From Variovorax sp. V213 (lineage in GTDB: Bacteria > Pseudomonadota > Gammaproteobacteria > Burkholderiales > Burkholderiaceae_C), in NCBI RefSeq assembly GCF_041154455.1, contig NZ_AP028664.1, positions 3,783,001-3,847,000 on the forward strand: a stretch of 64,000 nucleotides of DNA. The letters are read 5' to 3'. The translations under genes and the position numbers were made by a program. This document shows, piece after piece, positions 1 to 9,132 of the stretch (position 1 is its first letter; the number at the start of each line of letters is the position of its first letter). The notes beneath the pieces are model-generated. The model was not told the origin of the DNA and did no database searches. It worked only from the letters and a program-made list of their open reading frames with translations.

Positions 1-681
1 CTTGTTCTCGCCGGCCGTCAGCAAACGGCGCTCGACGCCGACCTTGTCCATGACGCCGGTGAAGCCGAACCCGTCCATCAGCACGCCGATGCTGCCGACG
101 ATGCTGGCCTTGTCGACGAAGATCTTGTCGGTGGCGGCAGCGATGTAATAGGCGGCCGAGGCGCAGGTTTCTTCGACCACCGCGTAGACCGGCTTCTTGT
201 GCTTGGCCTTCAGGCGCTTGATCTCGTCGCTGATGATGCCGGCCTGCACGGGGCTCCCGCCGGGCGAGTTGATCAGCAGCACGATGCCCTTGGCGCCCTC
301 GTCCTCGAAAGCGGTCTTCATTGCGGCCACCACGAATTCCGCGCTGGCGTCGCCGCCGTTGGCGATCTCGCCCTTGATTTCGACAACCGCGGTGTGGGCC
401 GTGGTCTTGGCGGCGCTCGGCGCGTTGCGCGACATCGCGAGCCAGACCAGGAAGATGAAGAAGGCGAGCCACGAAAGACGCGTGAAGGTCTTCCAGCGGC
501 GCGCGGCCCTCTGCTCGTTCAGGGAAGCGAAGGCGAGTTTCTCGAGCGTTGCGCGCTCCCACCCTGGGCGCTGCGTCGGGTCTTTGGCCATGTTTCTTGG
601 CGCGCCCTGCGAGGACGCGATGGGAGTGGCCGGCTCAAAAGGATCAAAACCTTCGGGTTCCGTGCGGTTCGGGTCGGTCAT
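1..681 (-). CDS. sppA: S49 family peptidase (SppA-like), C-terminus cut off by window edge
   Basis: Membrane-anchored serine protease of the signal peptide peptidase A family, which degrades cleaved signal peptides and membrane protein fragments. The 227 visible codons hold a cytoplasmic N-tail, one membrane segment (LSWLAFFIFLVWLAM, about residues 68-82) and the protease core with INSPGGSP and the Ser-containing CASAAYYIA motif; SppA relatives usually have SGGYY there. The C-terminal part lies beyond position 1. I chose the ATG at 681 because it follows the Rieske stop by two bases; an in-frame ATG at 591 is possible. It is the last visible gene of the run rluC, HAD, Rieske, sppA and is probably cotranscribed with them. 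Confidence 0.9.
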   Translation of the reverse strand, partial: MTDPNRTEPEGFDPFEPATPIASSQGAPRNMAKDPTQRPGWERATLEKLAFASLNEQRAARRWKTFTRLSWLAFFIFLVWLAMSRNAPSAAKTTAHTAVVEIKGEIANGGDASAEFVVAAMKTAFEDEGAKGIVLLINSPGGSPVQAGIISDEIKRLKAKHKKPVYAVVEETCASAAYYIAAATDKIFVDKASIVGSIGVLMDGFGFTGVMDKVGVERRLLTAGENK

Positions 682-683
682 TG

Positions 684-1055
684 TCAAAAAGTCAGGGGGT
701 GGAGGTTCCAGGCAGTATGCCAGTGCACCACGCCGTCGCGTTCGCTGAGGGCGATCTTCACGAGGCCGCCGCGGCACGGGCCGCCGGCGCATTCGCCGGT
801 GTCCGGCTTGTAGACCGCGCCGTGCGTGGCGCAGAGCAGCCACTGGCCGCTGTCGTCGAAGAAGCGGTCAGGCTGGAAATCGAGTTCCATGGCCACGTGG
901 CTGCATCGATTCAGATAGGCATGCGGCTGCCCTTCGAAGCGCACCGCGAAGGCGCGGCAGGTTTCGCCGCCGTAGACCACATCGAAAGGCACGGCCCGGC
1001 CGCCTTCGACGAGGTCCGATGCATTGCAGAAGGGAACAGGCTCTTCTTCGCTCAT
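684..1055 (-). CDS. Rieske (2Fe-2S) protein
   Basis: Small soluble Rieske-type iron-sulfur protein of 123 residues, the size of ferredoxin-like Rieske proteins. Both cluster-binding pairs are present: C51-S-H53 in NRCSH and C75-x-x-H78 in LCATHG. There is no signal peptide or membrane segment, so it is probably cytoplasmic and acts as an electron carrier or a redox partner subunit; no partner oxygenase is nearby. It lies 10 bases downstream of the HAD gene and 2 bases upstream of sppA, so it is almost certainly in the same transcript. The physiological electron acceptor cannot be read from the sequence. Confidence 0.9.
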   Translation of the reverse strand: MSEEEPVPFCNASDLVEGGRAVPFDVVYGGETCRAFAVRFEGQPHAYLNRCSHVAMELDFQPDRFFDDSGQWLLCATHGAVYKPDTGECAGGPCRGGLVKIALSERDGVVHWHTAWNLHPLTF

Positions 1056-1065
1056 GGCGAGATTT

Positions 1066-1737
1066 TCAGGCGTTGTCCAGAAGCCATGCTTCCAGGCTGG
1101 CCACGGAGTGGGCCACGAACAACGGCTTCAGCTCGTCGAAGCTCTCGGGCTCGTGCGCGCCGTAGCTCACGCCCACGCTGGCGCAGCCGGCATTGAGCGC
1201 CAGCTGCAGGTCGTGCGTGGTGTCGCCGATCATCAGCGTGCGCTTGGCCGGAACCTCGAGTTCTTCCATCAGTTCCAGCAGCATGCGCGGATGCGGCTTG
1301 CCGAAAGTCTCGTCGGCCGTGCGCGAAGCATCGAAGCGGTCACGCAGCGCGACCGACTTCAGCGCCTCGTTCAGTCCGCGGCGCGACTTGCCCGTGGCTA
1401 CCGCCAGCTTGTGGCCGCGTGCGCGCAGGGAGTCGATCATCTGCAGCACGCCGTCGAACAGCACGAGGTCGTCCTGGTGCTGCAGATAGTGATAGCGGTA
1501 GCGCGCGCCGAGTTCGGCGTATTTTTCCTTCGGCACATCGGGGGCCGCGCGCGCCAGGGCTTCCGCCAGGCCCAGGCCGATGACCCACGCGGCATCGTTC
1601 TCGCTCGGCTTGGCGCCGCCGACGTCGATCACGGCGGCCTGGATGCAGCGCACGATGAGCCGCGTGGAGTCATAAAGAGTGCCGTCCCAATCGAAGGCGA
1701 TCAGGTCGAAACGCAAGGGTCTGGAAGATTCAGTCAT
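1066..1737 (-). CDS. HAD-IA family hydrolase, phosphoglycolate phosphatase-like
   Basis: Haloacid dehalogenase superfamily phosphatase of 223 residues. All four HAD motifs are visible: DWDGTLYD (nucleophile D16, general acid D18), the Thr in AVATGKS, the Lys in FGKPHPRM, and the acidic GDTTHDL. The helical cap between motifs I and II is typical of subclass IA, which includes Gph. The substrate is not determined; phosphoglycolate is a guess from similarity. I chose the ATG at 1737 because it overlaps the rluC stop as ATGA, giving translational coupling; an upstream in-frame start at 1764 would lie inside rluC. Confidence 0.88.
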   Translation of the reverse strand: MTESSRPLRFDLIAFDWDGTLYDSTRLIVRCIQAAVIDVGGAKPSENDAAWVIGLGLAEALARAAPDVPKEKYAELGARYRYHYLQHQDDLVLFDGVLQMIDSLRARGHKLAVATGKSRRGLNEALKSVALRDRFDASRTADETFGKPHPRMLLELMEELEVPAKRTLMIGDTTHDLQLALNAGCASVGVSYGAHEPESFDELKPLFVAHSVASLEAWLLDNA

Positions 1738-2827
1738 TGGCCGTAGGAGTCGGGTGTTGGGCAAGCGCCTCGAGCGCCTGGGGCGGCATCAATGCGTGCA
1801 GTTCGGGTGGCAGGCCGGCTTGCAGCGCCACGCGCTCGCCGGTCGCGGGATGGTTGAACTGCAATCGCCAGGCATGCAGAAACATGCGCCGGAGGCCGAG
1901 TTTTTGCAACGCGCGCTGGCGTTCGAAGTCGCCGTACTTGTCGTCGCCCGCAATCGCATGGCCGGCCGATGCAAGATGCACGCGGATCTGGTGCGTGCGG
2001 CCGGTCTTGATGGTGACCGCCAGCAGTGACAGCGGCGCGGCATCGCCCGGCAGCGTGAGCCGCGCCAGCACGCGCACCAGCGTCACCGCGCGCATGGCAT
2101 CGGGATGGTCCTTGGCGACCACGCGCACCCGGCGCTCGCCAGCGCCTGCGCCATCGCCCGGCAGCAGGTATTTGGCAAGTGGCGCGTCGAGCACCTTCTT
2201 GTTGGCGGGCCAGGCACCTTCGACCAGCGCGAGGTAGGTCTTGCCCGTCTCGCGCTCGCGGAACTGGTCCTGCAGCGCCACCAGCGCGCTGCGCTTCTTT
2301 GCCACCAGCAGGATGCCTGAGGTCTCGCGGTCGAGCCGGTGCACCAGTTCCAGGAATTTCGCGGCCGGCCGTGCCGTGCGCAGCTGCTCGATCACGCCAA
2401 AGCTCACCCCGCTGCCGCCATGCACCGCCACGCCGGCGGGCTTGTCGATGGCAATCAGCGCGTCGTCTTCCAGCAGCACCGGAAATTCGCGCGCCGGCGC
2501 AGGCGGCGCGGCGCCCTCCTCGGCACGCGGCGATATCCGCACCGGCGGCAGCCGCAGCACGTCGCCGGCCTCGATGCGGGAGTCGGCCTGCGCCCGCCCC
2601 TTGTTGATGCGCACCTCCCCCGACCGGATGATCCGGTAGACATGCGTCTTGGGCACGCCCTTCAGATGGCGGAACAGGAAGTTGTCCAGCCGTTGCCCGG
2701 CGGACTCCGCATCCACAGTAATGAATTTGATGGACGCGTGCGGCGCTCCGGCATCGGCCGCGGCTTTTTGATCTGCGGGATTTGGAGTGGCCGCAGGGCT
2801 TTGCTTCGCACCTATAATGTTTTTCAC
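1730..2827 (-). CDS. rluC: 23S rRNA pseudouridine synthase RluC
   Basis: Pseudouridine synthase of the RluA/RluC/RluD family, which modifies uridines of 23S rRNA (positions 955, 2504 and 2580 in E. coli). An S4 RNA-binding domain lies near residues 45-105 (GQRLDNFLF). It is followed by the catalytic domain with HRLDRETSG, whose Asp is the catalytic residue, and the late KTGRTHQIRVH motif. The 365-residue length is slightly above E. coli RluC because of an N-terminal extension. It is divergent from rne, as in E. coli, which supports RluC over RluD. Its last codons overlap the HAD start. Confidence 0.93.
   Translation of the reverse strand: MKNIIGAKQSPAATPNPADQKAAADAGAPHASIKFITVDAESAGQRLDNFLFRHLKGVPKTHVYRIIRSGEVRINKGRAQADSRIEAGDVLRLPPVRISPRAEEGAAPPAPAREFPVLLEDDALIAIDKPAGVAVHGGSGVSFGVIEQLRTARPAAKFLELVHRLDRETSGILLVAKKRSALVALQDQFRERETGKTYLALVEGAWPANKKVLDAPLAKYLLPGDGAGAGERRVRVVAKDHPDAMRAVTLVRVLARLTLPGDAAPLSLLAVTIKTGRTHQIRVHLASAGHAIAGDDKYGDFERQRALQKLGLRRMFLHAWRLQFNHPATGERVALQAGLPPELHALMPPQALEALAQHPTPTAND
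2813..2818 (+). promoter_or_regulatory. consensus TATAAT, possible -10 of a far-upstream rne promoter
   Basis: A perfect TATAAT on the plus strand lies within the first codons of rluC on the other strand. No good -35 hexamer is visible at 16-18 bases upstream. If used, it would give rne an untranslated leader of about 560 bases. It could equally be chance. Confidence 0.22.
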
Positions 2828-2850
2828 CAGCGCGGTCGTGTAAGTGCTTG

Positions 2851-2881
2851 ATTAGACAGAAGTTTAGATCACTGCAGTCAA
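2851..2881 (-). promoter_or_regulatory. candidate sigma-70 promoter of the rluC operon
   Basis: Read on the minus strand, TTGACT (complement of 2876-2881) is followed 19 bases later by TCTAAT (complement of 2851-2856). The -35 hexamer is near consensus, but the spacer is longer than the optimal 17. The start of transcription would lie about 15-25 bases upstream of the rluC ATG at 2827. This is a sequence match only. Confidence 0.4.
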
Positions 2882-3160
2882 ACACCCAGGACAACGCTGC
2901 GAGGTCGATGCCGCTTTGGCGCCGAGACTGCAAACCCCGCGCAATTGCGCAAAGTGGCAGCCCCTGCACCCAAGTCAAGCCGACACCCACGAAACACCGA
3001 TACGGAATACCCAGCCTGCAGCTTCCAAGCTGCCGGCGGATCGAAGCGAGTCCCTTGTGTTGATGCTGCTGATTCAAATGTGCCTGCGCTGGCCCACCTG
3101 GCTTCTGCCAGCGGCCTCAGGCATCGAATCATCCGCACCGCGCGCCACCATTGCGCAACC

Positions 3161-3179
3161 AGCTATCAATAAGATAGCT
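3161..3179. repeat. short inverted repeat AGCTATC-N5-GATAGCT
   Basis: A perfect 7-bp inverted repeat with a 5-base spacer, followed by GCTCAAC. It is AT-rich against a very GC-rich background. From memory, similar GATAGCTGCT-containing hairpins are scattered between genes in Comamonadaceae, so this may be one copy of a dispersed element. No second copy was noticed in this window. Confidence 0.5.
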
Positions 3180-3386
3180 GCTCAACACCGAATCTGGCTC
3201 GCGCCCATCCACGCGCCCCCACCCCGGCTGTCTTCTTGAGCTGACGCTCAAGAGGCCTGTTCGCGCTTGTCGCGGCAGTGACAGCAACCGGGGCCAAGCG
3301 GCAATTCCCCTCGTTTCGCGGGCGTCGTCCGTGCATCGTTGGCCCGTCATGGGCCGGTAGAACGATACATATAAGGACAACGCATC

Positions 3387-6300
3387 ATGAAGCGGATGCT
3401 GATCAATGCCACGCAGGCCGAAGAACGCCGCCTGGCCATCGTCGACGGGCAAAAGCTCCTCGACTACGAAATCGAGATCGAAGGGCGCGAACAGCGCAAG
3501 GGCAACATCTACAAAGCCGTCGTGACGCGCGTCGAGCCCTCGCTCGAAGCCTGTTTCGTCGACTACGGCGAAGACCGCCACGGCTTCCTGCCGTTCAAGG
3601 AAATCTCCAAGCAATACTTTGCCGAAGGCGTTTCCGCCAACCAGGCACGCATCCAGGACGTCATCAAGGAAGGCCAGGAGCTGGTCGTCCAGGTCGAAAA
3701 GGAAGAACGTGGCAACAAGGGCGCGGCCCTCACCACCTTCATCTCGCTGGCCGGCCGCTATGTCGTGCTGATGCCCAACAACCCGCGCGGCGGCGGCGTG
3801 AGCCGGCGCATCGAGGGCGACGACCGCGCCGAACTCAAGGAGGCGATGGACCAGCTCGAGTACCCCAAGGGCATGAGCATCATCGCGCGCACCGCCGGCA
3901 TCGGCCGCTCGGCGCCCGAACTCCAGTGGGACCTGAACTACCTGCTCAAGCTCTGGAGTGCCATCGACGGCGCCGCCAAGGGCGGCAAGGGCGCCTTCCT
4001 GATCTACCAGGAATCGTCGCTCGTCATCCGCGCCATCCGTGACTATTTCAATCACGACATCGGCGACATCCTGATCGACACCGACGACATCTACGACCAG
4101 GCGCAGCAGTTCATGGCCCACGTCATGCCCGAGCATGCCGCCCGCGTGAAGCGCTACCGCGACGACGCCGCGCTGTTCAGCCGCTTCCAGATCGAGCACC
4201 AGATCGAATCGGCCTATGCGCGCACCGTGCAGCTGCCCTCGGGCGGCGCCATCGTGATCGACCACACCGAAGCACTCGTGTCGGTCGACGTGAACTCGGC
4301 CCGCGCCATCAAGGGCGGCGACATCGAAGAGACCGCCACCCGCACCAACCTCGAAGCCGCCGACGAAGTGGCCCGCCAGATGCGCCTGCGCGACCTGGGC
4401 GGCCTGATCGTCATCGACTTCATCGACATGGACGAGTCGAAAAACCGCCGCGAAGTCGAAAGCCGCCTGCGCGACGCGCTGCGCCAGGACCGCGCCCGCG
4501 TGCAGTTCGGCTCGATCAGCAAGTTCGGCCTGATGGAAATGAGCCGCCAGCGCCTGAAGCCGGCTCTCTCGGAAGGCTCGTCGATCCCCTGCCCCCGCTG
4601 CGGCGGCTCGGGCCACATCCGCGACACCGAATCGAGCGCGCTGCAGATCCTGCGCATCATTCAGGAAGAGTGCCTGAAGGACAACACGGCCGCCGTGCAC
4701 GTCCAGGTGCCGGTCGAAGTGGCGTCGTTCCTGCTGAACGAAAAGCGCCCCGAAATCGCCAAGATCGAGCTCAAGCAGCGCGTCACCGTGCTGATGGTGC
4801 CCAACAAGACGCTCGAAACGCCGAACTACAAGCTCGAACGCCTGAAGCACGACGATCCGCGCCTCGACCACATCGAAGCCAGCTACAAGATGGCCGACGA
4901 GATCGAGGACCCGACCGCCGTCACGCGCCGTTCGCAGGAACCCACCAACAAGCAGACGCCGGTCATCAAGGGCGTGCTGCCCGACGCACCGGCGCCCGTG
5001 GTGCCGCCCAAGCCCGAGGCCGTGCGCGCGCCCGCCGTGGCCCCGGCACCCGTCGCGCCGCCCGTGGCGAGCGCACCGGCTCCGGCCGAAATGGGCTTCT
5101 TCGCCCGACTCAAGAGCTGGTTCGGCGGCACGCCGGCACCGGCCCCCGCACCGGCCGTGATTCCCATCGAGGCTCCGAAGCCCGCGCGCCGTGACGGCGG
5201 CCGCTCCGGCCGCGACGGTGAGGCGCGCGGCGCCCGCGATGGCGAGCAGCGCCGCGGTGGCCGCGGCGGCGAAGGCCGCAGCGAAAACGGTGGCCGCTCC
5301 GGTGGCCGCGACGGCGAACGCCGTGGCGGACGTGGTGGCGAGCGCCGCGGCGAAGGCCGTGAAGGCCGCAGCAGCGAACTGCGCAACGAGGCCGCCCAGC
5401 AGCCTCGCGAACCCCGCGAGCAGCGCGAACCCCGCGAAGCACGTGGTCCGCGTGAAGGCGAACAACGCCGCGGCGGACGTGGCGAACGCCGCGAGGCGAA
5501 GGCCGCGAGGCTCGGCCGGTGGCTGCCGAACTCGACGGCAACCTCGACGCACAGCAACTGGCGTCCAACGCACCGGCCGGCGACGAAGGCAATGCACCCG
5601 CGGAACGCGCGCCCCGCGCCCGCGGCGAACGCCGGGAACGTGGCGAGCGCGGTGAACGTGCTGACCGCGGCGAACGCGGCGACCAACGCAATGCCGCCGA
5701 GGCACCGCGTGAAGCGGCCGGTGGCGACAATGCCGCCGCCCAGGACGGCACCCAAGCCGAACGCGCACCGCGCGGCGGCCGTGAAGAGCAGCGCGGCCCG
5801 CGTGGTGAGCGCAACGACGGCCGCCGCGAGCGCCGCGGCGAAGGCCAGCCACGTTTCGCCAACGGCGAAGCACCGGCATCTGCCGACGAAGCGGGTCTGC
5901 GCGGCGCCGAGCCGGCTGATGTCGCGTCCGGCAACGAAGGCGAGACCGGTGGCAACGAGCCGCAAGCGCCGCGCCGCGAAGGCGACGAGCAGCGCCGCGG
6001 TCGTTCGCGCGACCGTTATGGCCGCGACCGCCGCGAACGCGGTCCGCGCGACGAGAGCGAAGCCAATGTGGCTGGCGCATCGGCAGAGGCGAACGAAGCG
6101 CCCGTGCGGCAGCAGCCGGAACACGCCGAAGCCCGCACCGCAGTGCCCGAAGAAGCATACGCACCGGCACCGCGAAGCTACTTCGACCGTCCTGCACCGG
6201 CACCGGCACCGGTGCCGGTGCTGGTGCCGGTGCCGGCGCCGGCGCCCGCAGCAGCCGCTGTCGTTGCCGTTGCCGCAACGCCCGCCGTCGCTCCCATCGT

Positions 6301-6622
6301 GGTCGAAAGCAGCATCAGCAGCAAGCCTGCCGCCAATGGCCGCGCACTGCCGAAGGTTCAGCCTTTCGAACTGCCGCTGGGCGAACTGGCGCAGATCGCC
6401 GAGAGTTCGGGCCTGCAGTGGGTGAACTCCGACGCCGAGCGCATTGCGCAGGCCCGTGCAGCCATCGCGGCCGAGCCGAAGCCGGTGCATGTGCCGCGCG
6501 AGCGCCCGCCCGCCATCGTGCTCGACGCCGGTCCGCTGGTGCTGGTCGAAACCCGCCGCGAACTCGGTTCGATGACGCTGCCTTTCGAAAAGGCGCCGTC
6601 CGACGCGCAAGGCGTGAACTGA
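3387..6622 (+). CDS. rne: ribonuclease E, with an apparent one-base deletion near 5495
   Basis: Essential endoribonuclease that processes rRNA and tRNA, degrades mRNA and scaffolds the degradosome. The N-terminal half is complete: an S1 domain near residues 35-120, catalytic aspartates D301 (SVDVNS) and D344 (VIDFIDMD), and the Zn-link C402-P-R-C405. The rest is an Arg/Gly/Glu- and Pro/Ala-rich disordered scaffold. After about residue 703 the start frame becomes atypical and ends at 6425, while the acidic/RGE-rich tail and the ending [17 protein letters not shown]...[10 protein letters not shown] continue in another frame to 6622. Adding one G to GAGGCGAA at about 5494-5500 joins them into a 1078-residue protein. 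A TTTTTT-tailed terminator follows. The ribosome binding site AAGGA lies 9 bases before the ATG. Confidence 0.93.
6190..6250 (+). repeat. GGCACC/GGTGCC hexamer-like simple repeat inside rne
   Basis: A run of near-identical hexamers encodes alternating Pro-Ala and Pro-Val in the disordered C-terminal half of RNase E. The unit is self-complementary (GGTGCC/GGCACC), so the stretch can also fold on itself. It is read in the frame of the conserved C-terminus. Gain or loss of whole hexamers would keep the frame. Confidence 0.7.
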
Positions 6623-6626
6623 AGAA

Positions 6627-6648
6627 GCTCAGGCCCCAGGGCCTGAGC
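6627..6648 (+). terminator. hairpin immediately after rne
   Basis: GCTCAGGCCC and GGGCCTGAGC form a perfect 10-bp inverted repeat with a CA centre, 5 bases after the rne stop. It has no T-run of its own. It probably acts with the terminator at 6656-6686 or protects the 3' end of the mRNA. Confidence 0.6.
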
Positions 6649-6655
6649 GCAATAG

Positions 6656-6686
6656 AAAACGGCGCCATCGTTGGCGCCGTTTTTTT
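6656..6686. terminator. bidirectional intrinsic terminator between rne and hemY
   Basis: AAAACGGCGCC and GGCGCCGTTTT form a perfect 11-bp stem around ATCGTT, followed on the plus strand by more T residues (6680-6686). The A-run on the left arm gives a T-run on the minus strand. It can therefore end both rne and the convergent hemCDXY transcript, whose last stop is at 6756. Confidence 0.9.
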
Positions 6687-6755
6687 ATGGGGAATGCAAA
6701 AACGCAGGGACGGCCAATGCCTGCCGCAACGCAGGCGGGGCCGAAGCCCCTTCCT

Positions 6756-8039
6756 TCAGACCTTCTCGATTTGCGCCGCGCGCTTCCAGGCCTCGGCCGC
6801 ATGCTCGGCATCGCCGCGCGCTTCGGCCAGCTCGGCCAACGCAAGCCATGCACGGCGATAGAGGTCCGTGTCCTGCAGGCCCAGGCCGGCCTGGGTGAGC
6901 AACTGCTGGGCCTTGCCCCAGAGCTGGCGCTTCATGCACGCCATGCCCGCGAGGTATTGCAGGTTGGGGTCGCGCGGATTGTTTCGCTGGGCCGATTCGA
7001 TGCGGGCGAGCCACTCGGCGTCCACTGAATCGAGCCCCGCTTCGAGCGCCCGCGCCAGCTTGACGCGCAGGGCGTCGCCCAGCCCCCGGGGCTGCGACAC
7101 CATGCGTTCCCAGGCAGGCAGCAGCCATTCGCGCGCCAGTGCCAGGTCGCCGCGCAAAGCCACCATGCGCTGGGCGGCATGAACCGCCACCTCGGGCATT
7201 TCACGTTCGACCACGTCGAGTTCGGTCCAGGCACGAAGCAGTTGCGCCGGGTCGTGTGCACCGGACAACAGCTCGGTCGCCAGGCCGCGCACGATGCTCT
7301 GCGCCGCAGCGTCGGAAAACGCGCGGTGCTTGGCGAGCAGGCGTGCGGTTTCCAGCGCTTCGAGCGTGCGCCGATCCTGGCGCGCGGCCTTCAAGCGAAT
7401 ACGCAGGGCAAGGGTTCGCCGTTGCACACCCTGGGGAAGCTCTTCGAGCCGGGCCAGCGCCGCCGCAGGATCGCGGTCTTCGAGCGCCCAGCGCGCGGCG
7501 CGCAACTGCACGCCTTCGCGCGTCTCCGGGGTGGCCAGCATGGTTCGGTCAGCGCTTTCGTTCAGGGCTTGCTGCAGGTGGGCATCGCGCGCCGGCCGGT
7601 CCTGCAAGGCCTGCGCACTCTCGGCAGCCAGCAGGTGCGACAGCACGCGAACCTGCTGCGCTTGGGGCAGCTTGGCATCGAGGGCCGCGAGCGTTTTTTC
7701 CTGGACCAGCGCAGCCTGCGCGGCCTTGCGCGCGCGCGAGAAGCGCCCCGACAGCAGTTGCACCATCGAATCGAGCAGGGCCGAATGCAGCGTGCGTTCC
7801 TTCTGCTGCAGCCGCCATTGGCGGGCCTGGGTCGGCAGCGAGAACAGCGCCGCCAGGCCACGCAGCGCAAGATGCAGCAGGACGAAAGCAGCCAGCAGGA
7901 TCACCAGCACCAGGTTGAGCGAAAGATCGACCCGCCACGGCGGCCAGAACACGGTGATCGTGCCCTGGTTGTTGCCGGCGAACAGGGCCACCGCCGCCGC
8001 AATGGCGAACAGCGCCAGGAGCCAGAGTGCTGCCCTCAT
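6756..8039 (-). CDS. hemY: HemY family membrane protein (tetrapyrrole operon)
   Basis: Inner membrane protein of the proteobacterial HemY family, 427 residues, unrelated to the Bacillus protoporphyrinogen oxidase of the same name. Two membrane segments lie near residues 2-20 and 42-65. A TPR-like helical domain follows (for example AWLALAELAEARGDAEHAAEAW near the C-terminus). Its function is unproven; a scaffolding role for heme enzymes has been proposed. It starts one base after the hemX stop and is the last gene of hemC-hemD-hemX-hemY. Confidence 0.9.
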   Translation of the reverse strand: MRAALWLLALFAIAAAVALFAGNNQGTITVFWPPWRVDLSLNLVLVILLAAFVLLHLALRGLAALFSLPTQARQWRLQQKERTLHSALLDSMVQLLSGRFSRARKAAQAALVQEKTLAALDAKLPQAQQVRVLSHLLAAESAQALQDRPARDAHLQQALNESADRTMLATPETREGVQLRAARWALEDRDPAAALARLEELPQGVQRRTLALRIRLKAARQDRRTLEALETARLLAKHRAFSDAAAQSIVRGLATELLSGAHDPAQLLRAWTELDVVEREMPEVAVHAAQRMVALRGDLALAREWLLPAWERMVSQPRGLGDALRVKLARALEAGLDSVDAEWLARIESAQRNNPRDPNLQYLAGMACMKRQLWGKAQQLLTQAGLGLQDTDLYRRAWLALAELAEARGDAEHAAEAWKRAAQIEKV

Positions 8040-8040
8040 A

Positions 8041-9132
8041 TCAACGTCCGGCAGCCGCGGTTGCCAGCGCGGCCAGCGTGTCGTCGATGCGCGGAGTTTC
8101 GGAAGTCTTCACCTGGGCCTGGAGTTGCTGCAGCAGCGTGGCGGCGGCCTGCGTGCGCCGTGACGCCGGATCGAAATAACGGTTCAGCGTTGCGGAAACC
8201 GTGGCGAGCTCGCTGCGCGCGACGTCCACCTGCCGCGACAGCAGAGAGAGGCGCGCATTGAGCAGCTTGAGCTTGAGGTTCTCGCGCAGGAAAAAAGTCT
8301 GGTCGGGCGCCAGCAGCACGGCCTCCGGGCGATCGATGCGCCCGACCCGCACCAGCGACCGCGCTTCGGCGCGCACCGTGAGAAGCGCCCGCTCCCACCA
8401 TGGCGCGTCGGCCGGAATGGGTTCGGGCTGCCAGGCATTGAGACCGTTGCCGCGCGTGGCCACCGCATTGAGCGGCGGCAGGTCGTCCACGCTGCGCGTC
8501 AACTCGTCGATTTTTTGCAGGGCTTCGCCGCTGTCGGCACTGGCGCTGCTGCGCAGGCGGTCGGCATCGCGCTGCATGGCACGCTGCAGCGGCGCAAGCC
8601 GGGGTTGCGCGGCGCGCGCAATGCGCTGGTCGCCGGCCTTGAGGGCCGCAAGCAAGGGCTCCACGCTGCCCGTGACCTGGGCCTGCTGCAGCGCAAGGCG
8701 CACGGCCGACTCGATGTCGACCACCAGGTTCTCGTCGCGCGAACGCGAGAGGCTTTGCATCAGTTCTTCGAGCTGCGAGCGCTGCAGCGCGACCTCCGCG
8801 ACGCGGGTTTCGGTGAGGGCGGCACGCGCCGCGGTGTCGCGCACGGTCTCGATGGCCTGCCGCGCGAGCGTGCGCGCCTCGAGCGACTGGGCTTGCGCAT
8901 CCGCGCTCTGGCGCGCCAGCTGCTCCTGCATGCCGCTGACCTTCTGCCAGAGAGAAATGGCAATCACCAGGGCCGCCAGGGACACGATGGCCAAGAGGCC
9001 GAGCCCGATGCGGGAGAGTGTGGTTGCGGCGGCCGCCAGCGACTCCGGCGACTGCGGTGCCGCCAGCGTGGCAGGCACCGGCGCGGTGGCGGATGGGGGG
9101 GAGAAGTCGTCGGACGGGGACGCGGCACTCAT
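8041..9132 (-). CDS. hemX: HemX family protein (annotated uroporphyrinogen-III C-methyltransferase-like)
   Basis: Bitopic membrane protein of 363 residues: a Pro/Ala-rich cytoplasmic N-terminus, one membrane segment near residues 42-62 (LGLLAIVSLAALVIAISLW), and a long alpha-helical, partly coiled-coil periplasmic part. The family is often labelled uroporphyrinogen-III methyltransferase, but no SAM-binding motif is visible, so the enzymatic label should not be trusted. The start overlaps the hemD stop as ATGA, indicating translational coupling within the heme operon. Confidence 0.88.
   Translation of the reverse strand: MSAASPSDDFSPPSATAPVPATLAAPQSPESLAAAATTLSRIGLGLLAIVSLAALVIAISLWQKVSGMQEQLARQSADAQAQSLEARTLARQAIETVRDTAARAALTETRVAEVALQRSQLEELMQSLSRSRDENLVVDIESAVRLALQQAQVTGSVEPLLAALKAGDQRIARAAQPRLAPLQRAMQRDADRLRSSASADSGEALQKIDELTRSVDDLPPLNAVATRGNGLNAWQPEPIPADAPWWERALLTVRAEARSLVRVGRIDRPEAVLLAPDQTFFLRENLKLKLLNARLSLLSRQVDVARSELATVSATLNRYFDPASRRTQAAATLLQQLQAQVKTSETPRIDDTLAALATAAAGR

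Larger units (their letters stand above)
2828..3386 (+). other. 559-base intergenic region, probable long rne leader
   Basis: No convincing gene lies between rluC and rne. The stretch contains the rluC promoter candidate, a short AT-rich inverted repeat at 3161-3179, a CTTGAGC/GCTCAAG hairpin at about 3235-3252, and the rne ribosome binding site AAGGA at 3373-3377. In E. coli the rne mRNA has a leader of about 360 nt whose hairpins let RNase E limit its own synthesis. The length here fits a similar arrangement, but no conserved element was recognised. Confidence 0.5.

Noticed and set aside
5485..5525. programmed ribosomal frameshift as explanation for rne
   Set aside because: No slippery heptamer and no following pseudoknot were seen; a simple missing base explains the frames better.
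6190..6250. phase-variable repeat in rne
   Set aside because: The repeat unit is six bases, so changes in copy number would not shift the frame and could not switch the gene off.
3129..6278. 1049-codon open frame antisense to rne
   Set aside because: It has low-complexity, His/Arg/Gly-rich composition without family character and mirrors rne; such antisense frames arise from very high third-position GC.
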